Positions 1 through 6,737 of a stretch of DNA of 64,000 nt are shown one piece after another. Every line of letters begins with the position of its first letter. Within the stretch, counting starts at the first letter, position 1. Source of the stretch: Salinimicrobium profundisediminis (GTDB lineage Bacteria > Bacteroidota > Bacteroidia > Flavobacteriales > Flavobacteriaceae); assembly GCF_026241755.1 (NCBI RefSeq), contig NZ_JAPJDA010000014.1, positions 1 through 64,000 of the forward strand, in the 5' to 3' direction. The notes under the pieces are model-generated. The model saw only the letters and a list, made by a program, of their open reading frames with translations. It had not been told where the DNA came from and did no database searches. The position numbers and the translations under genes are program-made.

Positions 1-204
1 AAGTGGCACAAATTAAACCGAAATGCCTGGCACTAACCGACCGAAACCACTGGCACAATTCGAACCGAAATAGCCAAATAGCTCAACTGAAACATTCCTT
101 TTCCAAAAATGTATTAAAAACCAAAATGTGGGTCATACCTATTCAAAAGAATTCAATTAATACACTGTTTTTTCCAATATTTTATGGTCTTGATTTAACC
201 AACA
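1..204. other. Left flank, no gene recognised; short repeated motifs
   Basis: I see no convincing gene here. The first 70 bases repeat two short words: TGGCAC (three times) and CCGAAA (three times), spaced irregularly. An open frame covers most of the stretch on the + strand, but its composition (no domain, odd Asn/Lys/Pro-rich peptide) gives no support for coding. The stretch could be the 3' flank of whatever lies left of the window, or part of an intergenic region of the ICE. Confidence 0.3.
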
Positions 205-229
205 AGCCCGCAACTAGAAGTTGCGGGCT
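205..229 (-). terminator. Hairpin terminator downstream of the serine-type tRNA
   Basis: AGCCCGCAACT and AGTTGCGGGCT form a perfect 11-bp stem with a 3-base loop. It sits about 20 bases past the 3' end of the tRNA at 250-336 on the minus strand. There is no long U-run directly after it on the minus strand, so it may act in either direction or as a 3'-end processing or stabilising hairpin. Confidence 0.55.
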
Positions 230-249
230 ATAATACTTTCGTATTTTTG

Positions 250-336
250 CGGATAGAGGGAGATTCGAACTCCCGGTACAGTTCCCCGTACCCCTGATCT
301 TCAATCAGGTGCCTTAGACCTCTCGACCATCTATAT
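250..336 (-). tRNA. Serine-type (class II) tRNA with GAA anticodon and damaged acceptor stem
   Basis: On the minus strand a full class II tRNA body can be folded. The D arm lies around GGTCGAG...AAGGC. The anticodon stem CCTGA/TCAGG encloses the loop TTGAAGA, the long variable arm is a GTAC...GTAC helix, and the T arm is GGGAG-TTCGAAT-CTCCC. The discriminator base is G, as in serine tRNAs. Two things are odd. The loop reads as anticodon GAA (phenylalanine), not a serine anticodon. The 5' side of the acceptor is ATATAGA where GGATAGA is needed to pair with TCTATCC, so the first two pairs are A-C and T-C mismatches. SerRS does not read the anticodon, so if made and charged it could put Ser at Phe codons. 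It may equally be a decayed tRNA carried by the element. Confidence 0.6.
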
Positions 337-346
337 TTTAAAAAGA

Positions 347-2866
347 TTATCCCTTTTTAGAAATTACAGGTTTTAAGAAACTTTTCAAAAAACCGTTTGT
401 TGTTAAATTGTGTATGCCCAATAAGTTAGCTATTTCTTTATTACTAGATGCCGTGAAACCTGAATTATTGATTCCGTCAACAAATCTTCTAAGATTATCT
501 TTTAATAAATTTAATGATTCTTCATCAATCACTCGTGTATTTTCACTAGTATTTACATTCCACCCTTTTATATTTGGAGGTTGAATGGTAACCAAATTAA
601 AATTTGCAGCAGAACCATAGAGTTTTTTGAACCATTCACCTGATCCTAATAATTGATTGATATTATCTCTAGTGATTTCACCGTGTATGGCTCTAGACTT
701 GGCTTCTAAAACTAGATAATGATTTCCAGTCATCACCCATAGTACATCAGGGCCGTTTCCAAATTCCGCTTCAGGTTCCTGAGTGTAAAAACCTATAAGC
801 CTGCCAATTTCAGCAAAGGCATTCTCAAATTTAGTATGAGGAATATCTTGACTGAATTGAAGATTTTCCAATAAGGTTTCAAAGTACATTTTAAAGTCTT
901 GGGAAGTCTCAAATTGCTTGATAAAATTTAAAACTTGAAATGCCTGCTCTTCACTAGCCATAATTTTCGTATAACTATGTCCATTTTTTGATTGCAGCAT
1001 ATGGGAAGTTGTTTGTGCTGCTTTAATTTGAAGGTCATTTGATTTTGGTGCATTATCTAAATATAGATAATTAGCAGCTTTTTCAAAATACCAGCCTTTC
1101 TGCTTGTCAGTTAACGCGACCGTATCTACTATTTTATCTAGAATTACCTTTGATGCACTTTCATAATCTCTTCTTCTGTAATTTTCGATTGCTTGTGATT
1201 CCAAATCTGCAATTTCTAAATTCTTAATGATTCGATCGTCAGTTTTGTCAGCGTCAATTTTCGACAATATTTCTGAATGATATTCCCTCCAGCTCATATC
1301 TTGAACGAGACATAGGTTGGCAGTATCCTTAATCGTATTCAAAGATTTATCAGTAGATTCGTCATCAAGAAGCGATAAACCAAGTTTCAATTGCTTGCGT
1401 GTAACTGGTGTGAAATATTGTAAGTTGGATTTGTTGCCTACAAATTGGAGCAAGTCTTTACCCATTAAATAAACTGCACAGTAATCACTACCAGATCTTA
1501 CAGCTCGACCAAGTCCTTGTTCTATTATCTGTGCTTTCAAAGAAGCCTTAACGGATTCTAAGCGCAATTCGGCATAAAGTTGTTCATAAGAGCTGAATGA
1601 GGGGTAGCCGTCTAATATTAAAACTCGGCACATATCACCATTCAGGTCAACACCATCATAACGATTAACTAAAACATAGAACTGCCCTTTCTCAGTTCTT
1701 AATTTAGCGATTTCTTCATTTATGTTATCATTTTCGATTATTTCCGCTCCAAAATCTTCCCATTTGGCCGCCCTATTTGAAGATGGTGTCAATACCATTA
1801 CATTTATTCCAGATTCGGAATATTCCTTGGCCAACGACATAATCTGCTCATCTGTTATTCTTGAATCAAATCTTTGAGGAGCAAGGATCAATCTTTGCCC
1901 AACGTCCTTACGATCTTTAGGAATCAAGGCGTTCTTAATACTGTTTATGTTAATACCTAAATCTTTAATTAAATCAATTTGATCTTCAAATGTAGCAGAT
2001 AAAATATATCTATGTTTGGCTTCATTAAAAGCTCTGACATTATGAAATGGCACATAGGATGGTGCTATCTCAATTCCTCTGGGTCCGACATAACAATCGT
2101 AAGATTTCAAGTCGTCAGCTATTAAACCCCATTTGAACATAAGCTCTCTATCTTCACTAAAACTGCCTATGAGTTTTATTAACTCATCAATACGCGTTAG
2201 CCAAGCCCAATAAGGGACTTTAAGTATCTTGGCATATGGATCACCCTGAATAAGTCTGTGATAAGTTCCTGGGGCTTGGTATTTCAGCTCTTCTTGGAAT
2301 AACTTCAGTAACCTATCTGCCAAGTCGTGATTGAAGGGTATATTTAATGTAGTTGCTTCTCTAGCTTTGTCAAGACAGACGTGGGCATCATCAAGGACGA
2401 TTGAACCAACATCAATATTATCTCTTTCAAAAATAGAACGGGAATTGAACAATTTTTGGAACGTGCATAATAGGATGGCTTTTGAATTTGAAAAGTCATC
2501 AGGGAAAACACTTCTTTGCCCGTGATATTCAATTTCACAAACAGGTATTCCATATAAATCCGCTTGCAACTTTGCCTGTTCTAATAGTTGTTTGTCTGGA
2601 CATAGATACAAACTGGGACCGACTCCTTCAATCATTTTTGAGTATAACATCAATAGGCTTACAAGAGTTTTTCCTGAACCTGTATTCATTTTGCACAAAA
2701 CATCTCGTTGATCCCTTATGCTATGCCAAGAACTTAACACTTCTTCTTGTATGCCTCTTAAATACGCGTATCCCTCCTTATGGAACAAATTTTGAAATAA
2801 TTCTATGGGTTCAAAATTTAATTGCTTTGGAGATGTATCTTCTAGTTTTTTCTTAAATATATTCAT
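347..2866 (-). CDS. SF2 DEAD/DEAH-like helicase fused to a PD-(D/E)XK nuclease-like domain
   Basis: An 839-residue protein. The N-terminal half is a superfamily 2 helicase: Walker A NTGSGKT at 61-67, a Walker B box written VLDDAH at 157-162 (DDAH instead of DEAD or DEAH), and motif VI QGLGRAVRSG near residue 455. The C-terminal region carries the pattern GPDVLW...LVLEAKS, with D707, E721 and K723 placed as in PD-(D/E)XK nucleases. Helicase plus nuclease in one chain is typical of anti-phage or anti-plasmid proteins, but I cannot match it to a named system. It stands alone, convergent with the tRNA, next to the ICE repeat region. It was probably acquired as cargo; its nucleic-acid target is unknown. 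Confidence 0.65.
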   Translation of the reverse strand: MNIFKKKLEDTSPKQLNFEPIELFQNLFHKEGYAYLRGIQEEVLSSWHSIRDQRDVLCKMNTGSGKTLVSLLMLYSKMIEGVGPSLYLCPDKQLLEQAKLQADLYGIPVCEIEYHGQRSVFPDDFSNSKAILLCTFQKLFNSRSIFERDNIDVGSIVLDDAHVCLDKAREATTLNIPFNHDLADRLLKLFQEELKYQAPGTYHRLIQGDPYAKILKVPYWAWLTRIDELIKLIGSFSEDRELMFKWGLIADDLKSYDCYVGPRGIEIAPSYVPFHNVRAFNEAKHRYILSATFEDQIDLIKDLGININSIKNALIPKDRKDVGQRLILAPQRFDSRITDEQIMSLAKEYSESGINVMVLTPSSNRAAKWEDFGAEIIENDNINEEIAKLRTEKGQFYVLVNRYDGVDLNGDMCRVLILDGYPSFSSYEQLYAELRLESVKASLKAQIIEQGLGRAVRSGSDYCAVYLMGKDLLQFVGNKSNLQYFTPVTRKQLKLGLSLLDDESTDKSLNTIKDTANLCLVQDMSWREYHSEILSKIDADKTDDRIIKNLEIADLESQAIENYRRRDYESASKVILDKIVDTVALTDKQKGWYFEKAANYLYLDNAPKSNDLQIKAAQTTSHMLQSKNGHSYTKIMASEEQAFQVLNFIKQFETSQDFKMYFETLLENLQFSQDIPHTKFENAFAEIGRLIGFYTQEPEAEFGNGPDVLWVMTGNHYLVLEAKSRAIHGEITRDNINQLLGSGEWFKKLYGSAANFNLVTIQPPNIKGWNVNTSENTRVIDEESLNLLKDNLRRFVDGINNSGFTASSNKEIANLLGIHNLTTNGFLKSFLKPVISKKG

Positions 2867-2993
2867 CTATAGTTTTATTTTTTATTATGTTTTGATTAAC
2901 AAATATCTTAAAAATCTATTGACTGATAGACACACCAATCTTCAATTAGTTAATGAGTTGGAATGAATGCTATGTTTTTCACGTTATTCAGCC

Positions 2994-3400
2994 CATTCCC
3001 CTCCATTCCGCAGAAAAAGCTTCATTACGGGAAATACGCTTCATTCAAAAAATCTTGGACACAACTTCAAAGCTTCCGATTTCCATTTCGCTACCCCTGC
3101 CAAAAAAGGCAGGAACGCTACATTCCCAATCTCCATCTTTAAAATTAAGTCCGCTTTAAATCCTACTTCAAGAGGATAATCCATTTTCATAACCCGGTCA
3201 GCACATTCCCCTCCATTCCGCAGAAAAAGCTCCATTGCGGGGAAAGAGCTTCACTATAAAAGTCTTGGACACCATCCCCAATTTCTCCTTTCCATTTCGT
3301 TAGCCCTTCCCGCTATGCTAGGAAGTGCACTTCATTCCAATTCGAAATCGGGAATGGAGTCCGCTTCATCGGATTCCATCCTTGCTTTTGGCCCCGTTCC
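2994..3400. repeat. Two-copy direct repeat, 210-bp period, in a 0.9-kb non-coding region
   Basis: The 917 bases between the helicase and ssb hold no convincing gene except a possible small one at the end. They contain a degenerate tandem repeat. CATTCCCCTCCATTCCGCAG begins at 2994 and again at 3204, and the similarity runs on through AAAAAGCTnCATT.CGGG, CTTGGACAC, TTTCCATTTCG and a GGA(A)T...TCCGCTT segment. Many copies of GGAAT/ATTCC give it weak self-complementarity. It may be a replication or transfer-related region, or a structured leader for ssb. Short open frames crossing it on both strands look like chance. Confidence 0.6.
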
Positions 3401-3617
3401 CTATGTTTTAGTACTTCACATAAAGCCTTTAGACCCACTTCCGCGCCGTCACTGTCCCTTCCCTTTTTTTGTAAGCAAAATACCAACATTTTGAAGTTGA
3501 ACAGACTGCATAACCGGTCGTGCCTCCCTTTTATAAGTCTTTATCAATTCCAAATATTGAAAATGTATAAGCAACAAAAAAAGGTACTGCGACGGCACTA
3601 CGGGAAGTAAATCTAAA

Positions 3618-3773
3618 ATGAACATTGTGAAATCGTACAAAAACATCAGAAAGGAAGCGGGGCCAAAAAAACAAAAAAAGGAAAACGCTCAGGATACAAT
3701 AAGTAAATCGCTTCAAAAAAATATAAATGAAAACTGCCTGAAAGGTTCAGGTAGTCTATTAATTAATCTTTAA
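3618..3773 (+). CDS. Possible 51-residue lysine-rich protein upstream of ssb
   Basis: ATG at 3618 opens a 51-codon frame ending 10 bases before the ssb start. The peptide is very rich in Lys, Asn and Gln (KNIRKEAGPKKQKKENAQ in the middle) and has no domain I know. The inverted repeat CTGCCTGAA/TTCAGGTAG falls inside its 3' end, so the stretch could simply be the ssb leader. Position and spacing are the only support, hence low confidence. Confidence 0.22.
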   Translation: MNIVKSYKNIRKEAGPKKQKKENAQDTISKSLQKNINENCLKGSGSLLINL

Positions 3774-3783
3774 TTCTTTTATT

Positions 3784-4140
3784 ATGAGTACTATTAAAAA
3801 TCACGTACAGCTAATTGGGAACGTTGGTCAGGAACCAACCATTACCAACCTTGAAAACGGTAAAAAAGTAGCCCGTTTTTCACTTGCCACCAATGAGTAT
3901 TACAAAAACGACAAGGGCGAGAAAGTGCAAAACACCGAATGGCATACTATAGTAGCCTGGGGCAAGACCGCTGAAATCATCGAGAAGTATGCCGGAAAAG
4001 GCAAGGAAATCGGTGTAACGGGAAAATTAAAGTCCCGAAGCTATGAGGACAACGAGGGCGTAAAACGCTATGTTACCGAAGTTGAAGCCAACGAAATCCT
4101 TTTGTTGGGCGTAAAGAACGGCAATAATTCAGCCGGGTAA
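3784..4140 (+). CDS. ssb: Single-stranded DNA-binding protein
   Basis: A 118-residue OB-fold protein with typical SSB segments near the start (HVQLIGNVGQEP), in the middle (TEWHTIVAWGKTAEIIEKY) and at KGKEIGVTGKLKSRSYED. It would coat the single strand made during conjugation or replication of the element. It is shorter than chromosomal SSBs and ends in GNNSAG, so the acidic C-terminal tip that recruits partner proteins is missing. That form is common in element-borne copies. A strong hairpin follows, then radC. The pairing of ssb and radC ahead of mobilisation genes is usual for Bacteroidota ICEs. Confidence 0.93.
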   Translation: MSTIKNHVQLIGNVGQEPTITNLENGKKVARFSLATNEYYKNDKGEKVQNTEWHTIVAWGKTAEIIEKYAGKGKEIGVTGKLKSRSYEDNEGVKRYVTEVEANEILLLGVKNGNNSAG

Positions 4141-4149
4141 ATTTAAAAC

Positions 4150-4185
4150 AAAGAGGGCGTTCCTCTCGAAAGTTGCGCCCTCTTT
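4150..4185 (+). terminator. Hairpin between ssb and radC
   Basis: AAAGAGGGCG and CGCCCTCTTT form a perfect 10-bp stem with a 16-base loop that starts 10 bases after the ssb stop codon. The stem itself ends in TTT. It looks like an intrinsic terminator or an attenuator lowering expression of radC relative to ssb. Confidence 0.7.
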
Positions 4186-4213
4186 CATTATTCACCTTTT
4201 AAATCAGATCATA

Positions 4214-4663
4214 ATGGAAACCAAAGTTAATGAAATCGCGATAAGTTATAGTGGAAGTTTAAAAGCAAATTTGCTTCCCAAGATAACCTGTTCCCAGAGT
4301 GCTGCAGATTTAGCCTACAGCCAATGGAACAAAGATACTATTGAACTGCACGAGACTTTTAAAATAATGCTGCTCAACAATGCCAATAAGGTAAAAGGAA
4401 TATATGAAACCTCTAACGGAGGAATAACAGGAACTTTAGTGGATGTCCGCATCTTATTTGCCGTACTGTTAAAGAGCTTGACAACGGCAGTCATTTTGGT
4501 CCACAATCACCCGAGCGGAACCTTGACACCGAGTGAACCCGATAAACGCCTGACCCAAAAAATTAAAAAGGCAGGGGAATTATTTGATATTAAGGTATTG
4601 GACCATTTGATCCTGATACCTGATGGAAATTATTTCAGTTTTGCAGATGAAGGAATCCTTTAA
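4214..4663 (+). CDS. radC: RadC/JAB-domain protein
   Basis: A 149-residue RadC-family protein. The metal-binding JAMM motif is complete: HNHPSG at about 96-101 followed by TLTPSEPD, with the upstream Glu in the ETFKIML segment. The family has a metalloprotease-like fold, but its substrate is not settled. In ICEs and plasmids, copies near ssb and anti-restriction genes are thought to help the element establish itself. It lacks the N-terminal helix-hairpin-helix part of long chromosomal RadC, as element-borne forms usually do. The next gene starts 11 bases after its stop, suggesting co-transcription. Confidence 0.9.
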   Translation: METKVNEIAISYSGSLKANLLPKITCSQSAADLAYSQWNKDTIELHETFKIMLLNNANKVKGIYETSNGGITGTLVDVRILFAVLLKSLTTAVILVHNHPSGTLTPSEPDKRLTQKIKKAGELFDIKVLDHLILIPDGNYFSFADEGIL

Positions 4664-4674
4664 ATGGAAAGCTT

Positions 4675-4872
4675 ATGATTTATCTTAATTTTTCAGACCT
4701 GACCGAAGAAGCCCAAAACCGACTTTTGGAGAATTCCAAAAAGGATGTGGAACGAAAATTTGGGAATGATATCCGCAAGTACGTAAGAGAAAATTATACC
4801 TGCTTTAAGACGATGGTAGAGGAAGAAGCATTGCGAAATTTATATTCCTATACTTTCATATTCAACATTTAA
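4675..4872 (+). CDS. Small hypothetical protein after radC
   Basis: A 65-residue protein starting MIYLNFSDLTEEAQN, with a helical charged middle (KKDVERKFGNDIRKYV) and a hydrophobic end. I do not recognise a domain. It follows radC by 11 bases and is followed by a terminator-like hairpin, so it is likely the last gene of the ssb-radC group. Similar small genes often sit here in flavobacterial ICEs, but I cannot assign a role. Confidence 0.6.
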   Translation: MIYLNFSDLTEEAQNRLLENSKKDVERKFGNDIRKYVRENYTCFKTMVEEEALRNLYSYTFIFNI

Positions 4873-4891
4873 TTCCTAAACTTTATAGTCA

Positions 4892-4925
4892 AGCACCTCT
4901 AAATTTTTGGAGGTGTTTTTCTTTT
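4892..4925 (+). terminator. Rho-independent terminator of the ssb-radC group
   Basis: AGCACCTC pairs with GAGGTGTT (8 bp, one G-T wobble) around an AT loop, and is followed directly by TTTCTTTT. It lies 20 bases after the stop of the small gene at 4675-4872. Confidence 0.75.
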
Positions 4926-5108
4926 CAATTATTTTCAATTCAATAAAAATCATTATCTTTATTTCGCTGAAATTCAGCATTTAATTTTACGTAGGGTTAT
5001 CCATTTTTTGACTTTCGCCGATAACCGTACCCATCAAAAAAATACATAACAGGAAATTATTTCCCTGGAACTAGCAATTGGCTTTTGACCAAATTGTACG
5101 GAATTTTT

Positions 5109-5177
5109 GTCCCGCTGGGCGGGACGAAAAGGAGTAGCAAGAGGGTAACACGCGATGCGATGTTTAGTACTCCTTTT
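5109..5177. other. Candidate origin of transfer (oriT) upstream of the mobilisation genes
   Basis: The 429-bp gap between the small protein and the mobilisation gene holds two nearby inverted repeats. One is GTCCCGC-TGG-GCGGGAC (5109-5125, perfect 7-bp stem). The other is a wider pair, AAAAGGAGTA (5127-5136) and TACTCCTTTT (5168-5177), enclosing GCAAGAGGGTAACACGCGATGCGATG. Origins of transfer in Bacteroidota elements normally lie just upstream of the mobilisation protein and relaxase genes and carry such hairpins. The nick site cannot be read from the sequence alone. The rest of the gap is AT-rich with no gene. Confidence 0.45.
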
Positions 5178-5301
5178 TGTTTTCAAATAACTGGTAATCA
5201 GCAACTTGAAAAAATATAAAATTCCCGACCTTCTACAATTTGCGACAAATGTCCTGTGAACGCCCATTTTTAGGGAAGGATTTGCGACAAATCGGCGAAT
5301 T

Positions 5302-5682
5302 ATGGACTCATTTATCGGCATCAGGTTCAAAAAGGAAACGGCAAAACGTTTTCAGGAATTTTCAAGGACACACTTCAAATCGCACACCGAAGCAATGGCA
5401 ACAATGCTCGATTTTTTCTTCTACAACGAGATTTCCCCAAAGGAAAAACTAGGACCTACGGGAAGGACAATCGAAGCTTCAATCAAGAAGCGAATCAATG
5501 CGGTGATTGCCATTATGAGGGATATGGAAAAGAGCCAGACCAAACCCACCGTAGCAATGTTGGAATCTCTATTTCAAACTGAAGAACCTAAAAAGAAGCC
5601 TTTGATTTTAGAAAAGAAAATCATTGAAGAAAAGAATGAAGTAAGCTTTCGAGAAAAGCTAAATGGGAGCAATGAACTCTAA
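5302..5682 (+). CDS. BfmA/BtgA-like mobilisation protein (relaxosome accessory)
   Basis: A 126-residue basic protein beginning MDSFIGIRFKKETAKRF, followed by a ribbon-helix-helix-like section (FSRTHFKSHTEAMATMLDFFFYN) and a charged, helical C-terminus. This is the pattern of the BfmA/BtgA family, which binds oriT and helps the relaxase. The relaxase gene starts 10 bases after its stop, so the two form one operon. The candidate oriT lies about 125-190 bases upstream. I chose the ATG at 5302 because the conserved FIGIRF segment starts there. Confidence 0.78.
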   Translation: MDSFIGIRFKKETAKRFQEFSRTHFKSHTEAMATMLDFFFYNEISPKEKLGPTGRTIEASIKKRINAVIAIMRDMEKSQTKPTVAMLESLFQTEEPKKKPLILEKKIIEEKNEVSFREKLNGSNEL

Positions 5683-5692
5683 TTTTTGAGCT

Positions 5693-6724
5693 ATGTACAT
5701 TACCATCACACCTCAAAAATCAGGGAATAATTACTCGCAAAGTTCAGCGGATTTTGTGGGCTATCTGGAGAAAGAAAACCAGGGTTTGGAACAGGGAGCT
5801 ATGGAACATTTTTTCAATCAATATGATGAGGAAATATCAGCGGATGAAGTTGTAAAGGAAATTGATGGGAATGGTGCCAAACTCAAAAAGACCGAACCGA
5901 AATTCTATTCGATCACGGTGAGCCCTTCTAAATATGAATTGAACCGGTTACAGAACAACAGTGAGGATCTAAAAAGGTACACCCGTGAACTGATGAAGGA
6001 CTATGTGGCATCCTTCAATCGTGAAATCAACGGAAGACCGATTAGCATCGATGATATAAAATATTATGCGAAAATAGAACATCAACGAACATTTAAGGGA
6101 ACGGATTGGCAGATTAGGGAAAACCAACCCTTTGCTACCAAAATATTGCAGCTCAAAACTGAAATCAGAAACATTAAAGAGGGGCGAGCTGAAGGCAATA
6201 TCAAACTATTGCAGAATAAAATTGACCGATTGGAAAAGGAGGCTCCGCACCAACAGGACGGGAAGCGAATTGTCCAGGGGATGCCAAAGGCAGGAAATCA
6301 AAGCCATATCCATATCATCGTAAGCAGAAAGGATGCATCCAATACTTTCAGTCTTTCTCCTGGGAGCAAGCATAAGGCCTCGGAAGTCCAGATGCATGGT
6401 AAGAATGTAAAACGGGGCTTTGACCGTGATCAATTTTTTGACCGGGCAGAAAAGACCTTTGACAGGACTTTTGTCTATCAAAGAAACTTTGCCGAGACCT
6501 ACAAGGCTCGAAAGGATTTTATCAAAAACCCTCAAATATATTTTGCATCACTGATGAAATTGCCCACCAATGAAAGGGCGATTGCTTTTAAAATTATGAA
6601 GGAAAGTGGTGTTCCAATGCTACCAAGTATTCCGGTTACCCAGGCACAACTGGCAATGAAAATATTCAACCGCCTGCGCCGTGGTGTGGAAGTGGCTATT
6701 AAATCAAGTTCAATAGGTATCTAA
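5693..6724 (+). CDS. MobB-type relaxase (DUF5712-like)
   Basis: A 343-residue protein that begins with the beta strand MYITITPQKSGNN and has a KIEHQRTFKGTDW segment near residue 125. Its HIHIIVSRKD motif (H205, H207) is the metal-binding histidine pair expected of a relaxase. It should nick oriT and lead the strand into the recipient. It fits the short MobB class of Bacteroidota ICEs. It is flanked by its accessory protein and, 13 bases downstream, by the coupling ATPase. The catalytic tyrosine is probably one of the N-terminal tyrosines (Y2, Y14, Y24), but I cannot tell which. Confidence 0.82.
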   Translation: MYITITPQKSGNNYSQSSADFVGYLEKENQGLEQGAMEHFFNQYDEEISADEVVKEIDGNGAKLKKTEPKFYSITVSPSKYELNRLQNNSEDLKRYTRELMKDYVASFNREINGRPISIDDIKYYAKIEHQRTFKGTDWQIRENQPFATKILQLKTEIRNIKEGRAEGNIKLLQNKIDRLEKEAPHQQDGKRIVQGMPKAGNQSHIHIIVSRKDASNTFSLSPGSKHKASEVQMHGKNVKRGFDRDQFFDRAEKTFDRTFVYQRNFAETYKARKDFIKNPQIYFASLMKLPTNERAIAFKIMKESGVPMLPSIPVTQAQLAMKIFNRLRRGVEVAIKSSSIGI

Positions 6725-6737
6725 AGGAAAAACAATA

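Noticed and set aside
3-233. Plus-strand open frame of 76 codons at the window start
   Set aside because: It runs across the tRNA terminator hairpin, has no domain and an implausible composition; treated as chance.
2953-3235. Short overlapping frames on both strands within the 210-bp repeat
   Set aside because: They follow the repeat units, exist in several frames at once and encode low-information peptides.
3449-3716. Minus-strand Phe-rich frames suggesting a membrane protein
   Set aside because: They are the antisense of an A-rich leader (poly-Lys on the + strand); hydrophobicity is a by-product.
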